Source: Bacillota bacterium (GTDB taxonomy: Bacteria > Bacillota_A > Clostridia > Lachnospirales > WQUN01). Taken from it: a stretch of 11,094 nucleotides of DNA. Location: positions 1 to 11,094 of the forward strand of contig WQTQ01000155.1 in NCBI GenBank assembly GCA_009786175.1. Reading direction: 5' to 3'. This document shows positions 1 to 7,083 of this stretch, piece by piece. The translations under genes were made by a program, and so were the position numbers. The notes below the pieces were generated by a model. It did no database searches and had not been told where the DNA came from. It was given only the letters and a program-made list of their open reading frames with translations. Numbering within the stretch: position 1 is the first letter of the stretch; every line of letters starts with the position of its first letter.

Positions 1-317
1 TGAGCGGCGGTACAAACAGCATGGCAGCCCACGCCGCAGCCATAGCCCTGCAAAACCAAATGGGGCTTGTGTGTGACCCTGTTGCCGGTCTTGTGGAAGT
101 ACCGTGTATATTGCGCAACGGCGGCAGTATTGCCATAGCCATAAATTCCGCGGACTTGGCACTGGCCGGGGTGGAAAGCGTAATACCCATAGACGAAGTC
201 ATTCTTGCCATGAACGAGGTGGGCAATGCCATGCCGGAAAGTTTGCGGGAAACTTCCCTTGGAGGACTCGCGGCTACGCCTACAGGTAAGGCAATTTACG
301 AGCGTATATTTGGGTGA
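1..317 (+). CDS. sdaAA: L-serine dehydratase, iron-sulfur dependent, alpha subunit (3' end only)
   Basis: This is the C-terminal 104 residues of the alpha subunit of the bacterial [4Fe-4S] L-serine dehydratase, which deaminates L-serine to pyruvate and ammonia in the cytoplasm. The reading frame is open from base 3, so the gene begins outside the window. The segment CDPVAGLVEVPCILRN (residues 18-33 of the 39-residue-on numbering from the internal ATG at base 21) is the family signature and includes cysteines expected to hold the cluster. The ending (LGGLAATPTGKAIYERIFG) also matches the usual end of the family, so the 3' end is intact. In Gram-positive bacteria the enzyme is normally split into beta and alpha genes; a beta gene would be expected just upstream, but that is inference. 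The stop codon lies only 7 bases from the stop of the convergent gene on the other strand, and no terminator hairpin fits between them. Confidence 0.93.
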   Translation, partial: SGGTNSMAAHAAAIALQNQMGLVCDPVAGLVEVPCILRNGGSIAIAINSADLALAGVESVIPIDEVILAMNEVGNAMPESLRETSLGGLAATPTGKAIYERIFG

Positions 318-324
318 GTGATGC

Positions 325-3312
325 TTATTTCTTCGGCGGCTTAATATTATTCTCCAATTTCCAAATTTTCAAAATCTCTTTAGCTTCCTCAAGGATAGGG
401 TCGCAGAAGTAGAAATAATTCGCGCCGCAGAAAACATGGTTTTTATCCATTGCCGCTAATGTTGCCTTGTTGCGGCAGCCTTCCCAGCAGTTTTTGCAGC
501 GTGCCACGTCAAAGACACGGGGGAAATTGTGCATAAATTCTTCCGCTATTTTGGGATGGGTTTGGAAAATATTCTTTATCGGGAACTTTATTGCCAGCTT
601 GTAGTTAAGTGTACCGGGTGCCATATGGAATTTCTCCTGGTAGGTTTTATCGCTGCCGGAATGGACAAGCAGCATTTTGCCGCCCTTTTTGTACATCATC
701 CCGGTTGTGCTGGTTTGGCCACCCCCAAAGGTAAACCCAAGCTTTGTAAGTTCATCGTGCAGCCAGTAGCGGCCCTTTCCAACTTCATCCGGCAGCCAGT
801 CTACGCGTACCAAAAAGTCTCTGTCCATGGCTTGTGCGGCAGGGTCTTCTACATAGCGGTAAGAAAATGTTGAGTTGTTATGCCACCATGCGTTGTAACA
901 ATGCCAGTTGCCTGGGCAAATGTCGCCGCACTTGGTACATCCGGTGGGCAGCATTGTAAAGTACTCGCTAAGGACGGTTATTAAGTTTGGGGTATCCGGG
1001 TACCGTACTTTAAAGGTTGGGGTTTTGCCTTCAAAATTTTCAAATACAAAGCCCATGCTCGAAAACCCTTTAACAATTTGGTTTATGCTTCCCTTCGATC
1101 TTTCCTTGATGCGGTCCTGCATCTCGTAATGTTCCCTGTCAACTATCAGAACATCATCCTCTGCATGGCTTGCCCCAATACACATGCAGTCCAGGACATT
1201 TATTACATTGCAGTCGTTCCACCATTCCGCAGGGCTGCGTTCTATGTCTTGGTAAACGGAGATTATGGCCCCCTGCAACGCGGCAAACGCTTCTACATAT
1301 TCTTGGTTTGTCAGCCCGCTGCGCTCCAGGCGTGCAGGGTCTATTTTTGTTTCGGGGGGAATAGGAACAATCAGCTGCTTCCTGTCGGTGGCGGCTTGCC
1401 GCGCTAAATCGGCCCAGTAGCGGTTGTTAAACTCGTTTAAGGCATCTGAAAACAAGGGTGAATTTTTTGCGCAGAAGGCTGTAAATTCGCGCATAAACCT
1501 TTCAGACGCTTTAATAGCTTCCACGCCATAGTACTGCTTGTACATAAATGCTTTTATGGCTTCCGGTGAAGGCGAGTCGCCGCCAAGTTCTGACAACAAC
1601 CAGTCTAACAAGCCTGTGAATTGGTCAATGACGGGTTGTTTTTTCTTTTTGTCTACCAGATGAGTTGCGAATGCCTTTTTAAGATCTCTCTCGCACGATT
1701 CATCCCATGCAAGTTTGTAGCGGTCCTGGTCGTTAGACTTATCGGCTTCCCATTTTTTATCCCGCTGTCTTCTTTCTTGTATATCTTGGAATTTCCAATA
1801 CGCTTCGTCTGTGTGGCCGGTCATTTCCTGTTCCATTGCCCTTATTTGCTCTTGGGTGCGGTCAAGAATTTCTGCAAGGAATATACAGGCGGCTTTTTCC
1901 TGTTCGGCAGCTTTACGAATTAAGGTGGCCATTTGTTTGCGGGTTTCCGGGTTATTAAGGCCGTGTTTTTCCCGTAGCGTGGCTATTTGCGGGGCGTAGT
2001 CTGCTGTGGTTTTTAGGAGGCGGGCACATTCGTTAAATTTCTCCGCGTTGTCGGAGTATTTTTGCGCCATCAGCTCCATGAAGGCGGCGGCGTAAAAACG
2101 TTCTGCCAGCATTCCTTCCGCGTCAATTTGCTCATCATTAACATTACCGGTGAAATGTTCGTCTTCCAGTGCCAACGCCCATGCTTCGTACGCTGTCTGC
2201 CCGCCGTAGAAAATGTCGTTGCCGCTGTAAGTTGCCACTTCCCCGGTAGTCATAAGCATTAGGGCGTTTTCAAGCACGTCATTGTCGGATGTGGGGTTGG
2301 CTGTTTCTTCGCCCACAGACATCATCCCTTGGGTAAAGTCGTAATGCCACCAGTCGTTTTTAACAAAATAGCCGGACTCATCAAAGCTGCAGCCGCCCCA
2401 AAAGTCTTGGAACAAACTCCACCCAAGCACCGTGTCGCCGTTATTGCGGTAGCCTGTAATAATGCTTGCTTCCGGCGGCCCAACAACCCCAAGGGCAATT
2501 ACCGGACGGCCACAGTCAATTTCTGTTTTTATAAGCGTGAAAGCATCTTTTTTTGTGATTCCCTTGGTAAAACTTTCGGATATTGCATAATTGCGGCCGG
2601 CACCTTTAAAGCCCAGCTCGAAGGCCTTTAAATGATGCTCGTAGGTAAAGCGGATATCGTTGATGGCAATGTTCCACCCATTACTGTCCCACCGTTGACG
2701 GAACGCCGTGCCGCAGTAGGCCATTAACTGGGTATAACCGATATTCTGCCCCATGTAGTTTAGTACCGACTGCAGGCACATTGGAAAAGGCCTGTTTTGC
2801 TGCTGCCCGTCTACTTCCCTGCCAAAATACACTTTTGGCACACCGTATAAAACACAACTGTCTTCGGTTTTTATCATTTCACTCATTTCATTTACCTCCT
2901 TCACATGCCGGAGTGTAAATATTGGATTATCTATGGTAAGAATTGTAGGCGCGTAAACACCGGGGCAAATTACCCTGCGCCCGCACACATGCTCCGATTT
3001 TCTGAACGCGGATGGGGTCATGCCTGTATACCGCCGGAACGCCCTTGCGAATGTTTCTGGGTTTGAAAACCCGTAATCTAATGCAATTTCTGTTATGCTC
3101 TTGTTGGTGTGACGTATTTCGAAGGCGGCATTGGCAATTTTACGAGCCAAAATATAACGCGCCAGTGGAATGTCCGTAGTTTTTTGAAAAATGTCGCGGA
3201 TATGGATATGTGAGTAACTAATGGCTTTTTCCAACTGGTTGTAATCGGTTTTTGTTTTTATGCCGCTTTCAATTTGCGATGCCAATAGGCATATGTTTGC
3301 CGTGTAATCCAA
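325..3312 (-). CDS. AraC-type regulator fused to BtrH-like domain and cysteine-rich C-terminal region (995 aa)
   Basis: Residues about 16-106 form an AraC/XylS DNA-binding domain. The second helix-turn-helix is clear: ITEIALDYGFSNPETFARAF, then a G-x-TPSAFRK ending at 105. Having this domain at the N-terminus ahead of a partner domain recalls Rob-like regulators. Residues about 152-305 resemble the N-terminal domain of BtrH, the butirosin acyltransferase, which has a papain/C39-like fold. Cys179 in RPFPMCLQSVLNYMG is the candidate nucleophile, but Glu281 in PEASIITGY stands where C39-type enzymes usually carry His, so catalysis is doubtful. Residues 345-640 look mostly helical and charged. 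The C-terminal part has C-x2-C-x3-C-x5-C (792-805) and C-x2-C-x3-C (939-946) clusters that could bind metal. The start is TTG at 3312, preceded by AAAAGGAG with 9 nt spacing; a shorter 853-residue product could start at the ATG at 2886. There is no signal peptide, so it is probably cytoplasmic. The effector, targets and enzymatic role are unknown. The AraC call is firm, BtrH-like is good, and the rest is unassigned. Confidence 0.85.
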   Translation of the reverse strand: MDYTANICLLASQIESGIKTKTDYNQLEKAISYSHIHIRDIFQKTTDIPLARYILARKIANAAFEIRHTNKSITEIALDYGFSNPETFARAFRRYTGMTPSAFRKSEHVCGRRVICPGVYAPTILTIDNPIFTLRHVKEVNEMSEMIKTEDSCVLYGVPKVYFGREVDGQQQNRPFPMCLQSVLNYMGQNIGYTQLMAYCGTAFRQRWDSNGWNIAINDIRFTYEHHLKAFELGFKGAGRNYAISESFTKGITKKDAFTLIKTEIDCGRPVIALGVVGPPEASIITGYRNNGDTVLGWSLFQDFWGGCSFDESGYFVKNDWWHYDFTQGMMSVGEETANPTSDNDVLENALMLMTTGEVATYSGNDIFYGGQTAYEAWALALEDEHFTGNVNDEQIDAEGMLAERFYAAAFMELMAQKYSDNAEKFNECARLLKTTADYAPQIATLREKHGLNNPETRKQMATLIRKAAEQEKAACIFLAEILDRTQEQIRAMEQEMTGHTDEAYWKFQDIQERRQRDKKWEADKSNDQDRYKLAWDESCERDLKKAFATHLVDKKKKQPVIDQFTGLLDWLLSELGGDSPSPEAIKAFMYKQYYGVEAIKASERFMREFTAFCAKNSPLFSDALNEFNNRYWADLARQAATDRKQLIVPIPPETKIDPARLERSGLTNQEYVEAFAALQGAIISVYQDIERSPAEWWNDCNVINVLDCMCIGASHAEDDVLIVDREHYEMQDRIKERSKGSINQIVKGFSSMGFVFENFEGKTPTFKVRYPDTPNLITVLSEYFTMLPTGCTKCGDICPGNWHCYNAWWHNNSTFSYRYVEDPAAQAMDRDFLVRVDWLPDEVGKGRYWLHDELTKLGFTFGGGQTSTTGMMYKKGGKMLLVHSGSDKTYQEKFHMAPGTLNYKLAIKFPIKNIFQTHPKIAEEFMHNFPRVFDVARCKNCWEGCRNKATLAAMDKNHVFCGANYFYFCDPILEEAKEILKIWKLENNIKPPKK
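2894..2901 (-). promoter_or_regulatory. Internal Shine-Dalgarno site inside the AraC-BtrH gene
   Basis: On the minus strand this reads AAGGAGGT, a near-perfect ribosome binding site, 7 nt before an in-frame ATG at 2886 (codon 143). That ATG opens MSEMIKTED, just ahead of the BtrH-like domain, and leaves the AraC domain out. A second in-frame ATG follows three codons later. The site is stronger than the one in front of the annotated TTG start. It may produce a separate 853-residue protein, or mark an older gene boundary where the stop between two genes was lost. Its bases also encode Lys-Glu-Val, so chance cannot be excluded. Confidence 0.55.
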
Positions 3313-3348
3313 TTTTGTACACTCCTTTTGGGTGCGTATATGGTACTT

Positions 3349-3371
3349 CTTCCGGAAGTGAGATTATTATA
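3349..3371 (-). promoter_or_regulatory. Possible -10 element and operator palindrome of the AraC-BtrH gene
   Basis: The minus strand carries a consensus TATAAT at 3371-3366. No good -35 box lies 16-18 bp upstream, which would fit a promoter needing an activator. Just downstream, overlapping the expected transcription start, is the 10-bp perfect palindrome CTTCCGGAAG (3349-3358), in a position where a repressor or autoregulator could bind. The gene's TTG start follows at 3312. The -10 match is seen; the regulatory role is inference. Confidence 0.35.
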
Positions 3372-3438
3372 GCGGAACGCGGATATTAAAACTTGATGTT
3401 TTTATGGATAAATATAGGGTGTGGAATATGTAATGTAA

Positions 3439-3458
3439 GGGCGCAGTCTTCTACGCCC
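3439..3458 (-). terminator. Probable gltX terminator hairpin
   Basis: Read on the minus strand, the RNA is GGGCGUAG, loop AAGA, CUGCGCCC: an 8-bp stem with one G-U pair, starting 27 nt after the gltX stop codon. It is followed by UUACAUUACAU, a weak U-tract, so termination may be partial and some transcripts could reach the AraC-BtrH gene 130 nt further on. The G-U pair becomes a C-A mismatch on the plus strand, so the hairpin is better formed in the gltX direction. Confidence 0.6.
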
Positions 3459-3484
3459 CCAAGGTATTATTTAGACTATTTGGA

Positions 3485-4930
3485 TTATTGGCTTTGCAGC
3501 TTCTCCAACCCTACAACAAGCCTTCTCAATGTCTCTTTTTTGCCCAGCAATTCGCAAATTTCCGTTGCGCCGCAGGGGGTTGTGGCCTTGCCGGACAATG
3601 CGGTGCGTATTGGCCACAGCACCTGTCCTTTAGAAAGCCCATTATCTTCTGCGGCTTTTGCGGCTGCTTGCGCCAGGGTTTCATGGACCCACTCTGTCAG
3701 CGGTTCAAACGCGGCAATGGCTGCTTTAAGGCCTTCTTTTGCTATTTCCGGGTTGGTCTTCATTTTTTTGTGAGTATAAAGCTGGATGTCGTAATCCCGC
3801 AATTCGTCAATAAAATCTACAAGTTCGCCGCAGTCTTTTGCAAAGTTAACCCGGGATTGGGTCATTTTTGCAAGGGCGGCGTAATCTGTGCCCGGTTTTT
3901 TAACGGATTGTTGCAGGTATGGCAAGGCCATTTCGTAAAAGGTTTCCGGCGGCAGGGCCTTTATGTGTTCGCCGTTTACCCAGGTCATTTTTACCGCGTC
4001 AAAAGTTGACGGGGATTTGCTGATATTTTTCGACTCAAAAACTTTTATTAACTCCGCCAGCGAGAAAATTTCTTTGTTGTCGGGCGGACTCCAGCCCAGC
4101 AGGGCGGCGTAGTTAACAATTGCTTCCGGCAAAAAGCCTTGGCTTAGCAGTTCCGGTACAGAAATGGCCCCGTTGCGCTTACCAAGTTTTTGCCCGTTTT
4201 CGTTTACTAAAAGGGGCAAATGTACAAATTTTGGCACGTCCCAGCCAAGGGCTTTGTACAGCAATACGTACTTGGGCGTAGATGTTAAATATTCACTGCC
4301 CCGGGCAACGTGGGTAATTGCCATGTCGTGGTCGTCTACTACGTTGGCAAAATTGTAGGTTGGCATCCCGTCAGACTTGATAAGAATTTGGTCTTCCAGC
4401 TCTTTATTGTCGAATGTAATGTGGCCGTAAACTTCATCGTAAAAGGATGTTTTGCCTTCGGGAATTAATTGGCGGATTACGTATGGCGCGCCGCTGTTTA
4501 TGCGGGCCGCAGCTTCTTCCGTAGGCAGGCTTGCGCAAAAGCGGTCATACTTTTTTATGCCCCGCTCGTCTGCCAGGGTGTCCAGCCTGTCTTTGTGGCA
4601 GAAGCAATAATACGCGCTGCCGTTTTCTACCAGGCGTTTTGCCTGGGGCAGGTAATTCGCCTTGCGCTCGCTTTGGATATACGGGCCGTATTCGCCGCCA
4701 ATGCCCGGGCCTTCGTCAAATGTAAGGCCGGTAAGGCGCAATGTTTCAAAAATAGCGTCTGCCGCGCCTTCTACATATCTGTCTTGGTCTGTGTCTTCTA
4801 TACGTAAAATAAAAACGCCGTTGTCGTGCCTGGCAATTAAATACTCGTAAAGTGCACTGCGTAAATTGCCGATGTGCATAAAGCCTGTGGGGCTTGGGGC
4901 GTATCTTGTACGGACTTTTTGTGTACTCAT
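3485..4930 (-). CDS. gltX: Glutamyl-tRNA synthetase
   Basis: This is a class I aminoacyl-tRNA synthetase that charges tRNA with glutamate in the cytoplasm using ATP. At 481 residues it has the usual bacterial length. The N-terminal Rossmann catalytic domain opens with RYAPSPTGFMHIGNLRSA, where HIGN (19-22) is the HIGH motif. The second nucleotide-binding motif is KLGKR at 248-252, a variant of KMSKS. The acceptor-binding region has THVARGSEYLTSTPK (206-220). A CFC pair at 109-111 and C132 sit where many relatives bind zinc, but a full four-ligand site is not visible. The last 150 or so residues form the helical anticodon-binding part. Whether it also charges tRNA-Gln (non-discriminating type, needing GatCAB) cannot be told from this sequence. 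The ATG start at 4930 has AAAGGAG with 6 nt spacing. It has its own promoter and terminator and is divergent from rpsB. Confidence 0.97.
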   Translation of the reverse strand: MSTQKVRTRYAPSPTGFMHIGNLRSALYEYLIARHDNGVFILRIEDTDQDRYVEGAADAIFETLRLTGLTFDEGPGIGGEYGPYIQSERKANYLPQAKRLVENGSAYYCFCHKDRLDTLADERGIKKYDRFCASLPTEEAAARINSGAPYVIRQLIPEGKTSFYDEVYGHITFDNKELEDQILIKSDGMPTYNFANVVDDHDMAITHVARGSEYLTSTPKYVLLYKALGWDVPKFVHLPLLVNENGQKLGKRNGAISVPELLSQGFLPEAIVNYAALLGWSPPDNKEIFSLAELIKVFESKNISKSPSTFDAVKMTWVNGEHIKALPPETFYEMALPYLQQSVKKPGTDYAALAKMTQSRVNFAKDCGELVDFIDELRDYDIQLYTHKKMKTNPEIAKEGLKAAIAAFEPLTEWVHETLAQAAAKAAEDNGLSKGQVLWPIRTALSGKATTPCGATEICELLGKKETLRRLVVGLEKLQSQ

Positions 4931-4960
4931 GGGTATCTCCTTTGTCTGGTTTATATGGGT

Positions 4961-4989
4961 ATTCTATCAGAAAATTAAAATATTGTCAG
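4961..4989 (-). promoter_or_regulatory. Sigma-A promoter of gltX
   Basis: On the minus strand, CTGACA (4989-4984) and TAGAAT (4966-4961) are separated by exactly 17 bp, each differing from consensus by one base. Transcription would start near 4954, giving a leader of about 24 nt that holds only the ribosome binding site. There is thus no room for a T-box or other long riboregulator in front of this synthetase. Confidence 0.75.
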
Positions 4990-5027
4990 GGTTTTAATTT
5001 CGACGATATAATTGACATGACAGCCAG

Positions 5028-5072
5028 CCTACCCCCTGATATCACGTTTGCAATATGATATCAGGGGGTAGG
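5028..5072. repeat. Perfect 17-bp inverted repeat between the gltX and rpsB promoters
   Basis: The arms CCTACCCCCTGATATCA (5028-5044) and its exact reverse complement (5056-5072) enclose an 11-nt loop. Each arm also contains the 8-bp palindrome TGATATCA. The element lies 38 bp from the gltX -35 box and 31 bp from the rpsB -35 box, almost centred between the two divergent promoters. It may be a protein-binding operator shared by both promoters, a block to transcription crossing the region, a remnant of a lost gene's terminator, or a small mobile palindromic repeat. A TTTGTT stretch follows it on the plus strand, but no gene ends there. The rest of 4931-5248 holds only the promoters and leader described separately. 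Confidence 0.85.
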
Positions 5073-5103
5073 TTTGTTAATCGCAATTTTTGTTGTTTTA
5101 TTT

Positions 5104-5132
5104 TTGACATTCTTCCTGTTCTATGCTACAAT
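5104..5132 (+). promoter_or_regulatory. Strong sigma-A promoter of rpsB-tsf
   Basis: TTGACA (5104-5109, perfect -35) and TACAAT (5127-5132, one mismatch) are spaced by 17 bp. A TG at 5124-5125 adds an extended -10. An AT-rich stretch (about 5086-5103, largely T) lies just upstream and may act as an UP-like element. Such strength suits a ribosomal protein operon. The start is expected near 5139. Confidence 0.85.
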
Positions 5133-5138
5133 CTGGAG

Positions 5139-5248
5139 GTTGTAGTAATACACACACAGTCTGGAAATACCTTCAAAGGGGTGCTTGGTAAAAATATACC
5201 GGGTTCTAAGGCTGTGGAGGATTAAACCCATATTACGGAGGTGCCACA
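5139..5248 (+). promoter_or_regulatory. rpsB 5' leader, about 110 nt, possible structured control RNA
   Basis: The leader is long for a plain ribosome binding site. A 7-bp stem can form between 5184-5190 (CTTGGTA) and 5197-5203 (TACCGGG) around a 6-nt loop. Alternatively GGGTT (5201-5205) can pair with AACCC (5225-5229), enclosing an extra GTGGAGG sequence. The two stems share bases 5201-5203, so they could be exclusive states. The true ribosome binding site is GGAGG at 5237-5241. Ribosomal protein S2 represses its own mRNA in some bacteria through leaders of this operon; whether this leader does so is inference, and it is not matched here to a known RNA family. Confidence 0.4.
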
Positions 5249-6010
5249 ATGGCAGTAATTTCAATGAAGCAATTGCTTGAAGCAGGGGTACACTTTGGTC
5301 ACCAAACCAGACGTTGGAACCCTAAAATGGCAGAGTACATCTTTGCCGAACGTAACGGTATTTACATTATCGACTTGCAAAAAACCGTACGTAAAGTAGA
5401 CGAGGCCTACCGCGCAGTAGGCGAAGCCATCGCTAACGGCGGTGAAATTTTGTTTGTAGGTACAAAAAAGCAAGCCCAGGAATCTGTTAAAGACGAAGCA
5501 ATCCGCTGCGGTATGTACTACGTAAACGAGCGTTGGCTGGGTGGTATGCTTACAAACTTTAAAACCATGCAGGCAAGGGTAGCACGCCTAAAAGATTTGG
5601 AAAAAATGCAAGAGGACGGCCGCATGGACGCTCTTCCTAAAAAAGAAGTTGCTAAGCTTATGCACGAGCTTGAAAAGCTTCAGCGTAACCTTGGCGGCGT
5701 AAAAGCTATGAGACGTATTCCGGACATCATGTTTGTAGTGGATCCTCGTAAAGAGCATCTTGCTGTGCAAGAAGCACGTAACCTTGGTATACCAATTGTG
5801 GCTATTGTAGACACAAACTGCGACCCGGACGAAATTGATCATGTAATCCCCGGTAACGATGACGCTATTCGCGCAATTAAATTGATAGCCGGCAGGTTGG
5901 CAGACGCTGTTCTTGAAGCGCGTCAAGGCTTGGAAACCGCAGCCGTGGCAGCAGAAGAAGCCGCTCCGGTTGAAGAAGCGGAAGTATCTGAAGAAGCAAC
6001 AGCTGAATAA
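5249..6010 (+). CDS. rpsB: 30S ribosomal protein S2
   Basis: S2 is a late-assembling protein of the small ribosomal subunit, binding 16S rRNA at the back of the body near S1-type partners where present. The 253-residue protein has the standard family blocks: [20 protein letters not shown] at the start, the IDLQKT region near 42-47, [21 protein letters not shown], and [19 protein letters not shown] followed by [15 protein letters not shown]. The last 23 or so residues are an Ala/Glu-rich acidic tail with no rRNA-binding character, a variable feature of the family. The ATG start follows GGAGG with 7 nt spacing. It is the first gene of a two-gene operon with tsf and is preceded by a strong promoter. 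Base use is typical of a highly expressed gene. Confidence 0.98.
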   Translation: MAVISMKQLLEAGVHFGHQTRRWNPKMAEYIFAERNGIYIIDLQKTVRKVDEAYRAVGEAIANGGEILFVGTKKQAQESVKDEAIRCGMYYVNERWLGGMLTNFKTMQARVARLKDLEKMQEDGRMDALPKKEVAKLMHELEKLQRNLGGVKAMRRIPDIMFVVDPRKEHLAVQEARNLGIPIVAIVDTNCDPDEIDHVIPGNDDAIRAIKLIAGRLADAVLEARQGLETAAVAAEEAAPVEEAEVSEEATAE

Positions 6011-6097
6011 TCCGCCAAACAAAAATAAAGTGCGGCGAAGAATAGCGGGGTTTATTCCCTGCCCAATGAACGGCATTAATTTAAAGGAGCGATAATA

Positions 6098-7021
6098 ATG
6101 GCAGTTACCGCAGCAATGGTAAAAGAATTAAGAGAAATTAGCGGCGCGGGCATGTCCGCCTGTAAAGACGCACTGGTTGAAGCAAATGGCGACATTAAAC
6201 GCGCAGGTGAAATACTGCGTGAAAAAGGTCTTGCTACCGCTGCAAAAAAAGCGGGCCGTATAGCGGCAGAAGGGCTTGTATTTACGGCTGTATCAAGCGA
6301 CCGTAAAAACGGCGCGATTGTAGAAGTTAACAGCGAAACAGACTTTGTAGCCAAAAATGACGACTTTGTTTCCTTTGTACGGAATATGGCAAATCAAGCC
6401 CTAAATTCCGCAGCAGTAACATCAGAAGAACTACTTGCGGAAAAATGGCTTGCAGACCCGAGCCAAACAACACAGGAAGTTCTTATACACAAAATTGCAA
6501 CAATTGGCGAAAATCTTACACTACGCCGTTTCGAGCGTTATGAAGCATCTGAAAATAGCAGCATAATTGATTATATCCACGGCGGCGGCCGCGTTGGCGT
6601 TATGTTGGAAATTAGTGCGCCGGAAATTAACGATGCAGTTTTTGAAGTTGGGCGCAACATTTGTATGCAAATTGCGGCCATGTCTCCTCAATTTGTATCC
6701 AGCGCAGATATGTCTCAGAAATATATCGAAAACGAAAAAGCAATTTTGCTAAAAACCGCATTAAACGAAAACGAGCAGGAAGCTAAGCCAAAACCACCGG
6801 GCGTTATCGAAAAAATGGTCGAAGGCCGCTTGAAAAAACAATTAAAAGAAATTTGTCTTGTAGAGTCTGAATATGTAAGAGACGACAGCATGTCTGTGGG
6901 GCAATATCTGGCAACTGTCGGCGCAACTGTATTACGCTTTATTCGTTATGAAAAAGGCGAAGGCATAGCGAAAAAAGAAGAAAATTTTGCAGACGAAGTT
7001 GCAAAGGCAATGCAAGGTTAA
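6098..7021 (+). CDS. tsf: Elongation factor Ts
   Basis: EF-Ts is the nucleotide exchange factor that releases GDP from EF-Tu during translation elongation. The 307-residue protein starts with the UBA-like N-terminal domain (1-50; VKELREISGAGMSACKDAL), followed by the signature TDFVAKN at 81-87, whose Asp-Phe pair inserts into EF-Tu. The two core subdomains and the C-terminal module follow without a break, so the gene looks complete. The ATG follows AAAGGAG with 8 nt spacing, 87 nt after rpsB. The gap has only a weak 6-bp hairpin (6045-6062) that could trim expression relative to rpsB. A strong hairpin closes the operon 16 nt after the stop. Confidence 0.98.
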   Translation: MAVTAAMVKELREISGAGMSACKDALVEANGDIKRAGEILREKGLATAAKKAGRIAAEGLVFTAVSSDRKNGAIVEVNSETDFVAKNDDFVSFVRNMANQALNSAAVTSEELLAEKWLADPSQTTQEVLIHKIATIGENLTLRRFERYEASENSSIIDYIHGGGRVGVMLEISAPEINDAVFEVGRNICMQIAAMSPQFVSSADMSQKYIENEKAILLKTALNENEQEAKPKPPGVIEKMVEGRLKKQLKEICLVESEYVRDDSMSVGQYLATVGATVLRFIRYEKGEGIAKKEENFADEVAKAMQG

Positions 7022-7037
7022 CAGCATGAAAATGTTT

Positions 7038-7064
7038 CATAGGCGGAGCTTGTCTCCGCCTATG
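7038..7064 (+). terminator. rpsB-tsf terminator hairpin
   Basis: CATAGGCGGAG and CTCCGCCTATG form a perfect 11-bp stem around a 5-nt loop, starting 16 nt after the tsf stop. The following TTATTT is a short U-tract, then GGGG begins the next gene's weak ribosome binding site. The stem is strong but the U-tract is brief, so some read-through into the lipoprotein operon is possible. No clear promoter for that operon was found between here and 7083. Confidence 0.75.
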
Positions 7065-7083
7065 TTATTTGGGGTATTTCACA

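Noticed and set aside
3488..4009. 173-codon plus-strand open frame inside gltX
   Set aside because: It is antisense to a complete, motif-bearing gltX and its product is typical of a shadow frame (Cys/Phe/Gly-rich).
4931..4960. T-box riboswitch in front of gltX
   Set aside because: The promoter places the transcription start near 4954, leaving about 24 nt, too short for a T-box.
5028..5072. Calling the palindrome an intrinsic terminator of gltX or rpsB
   Set aside because: Both genes start, not end, on either side of it. The minus strand has no U-tract after the stem, and the plus strand has only TTTGTT. It is listed as a repeat instead.
5588..6076. 162-codon open frame on the minus strand across rpsB
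   Set aside because: It is antisense to a certain ribosomal protein gene, its product is cysteine- and phenylalanine-rich with no family look, and it runs through the rpsB tail by codon bias.
7069..7083. TTG start at 7069 for the lipoprotein
   Set aside because: It lies directly behind the terminator stem with no ribosome binding site and adds MGYFT before an otherwise standard signal peptide. The ATG at 7084 is better.
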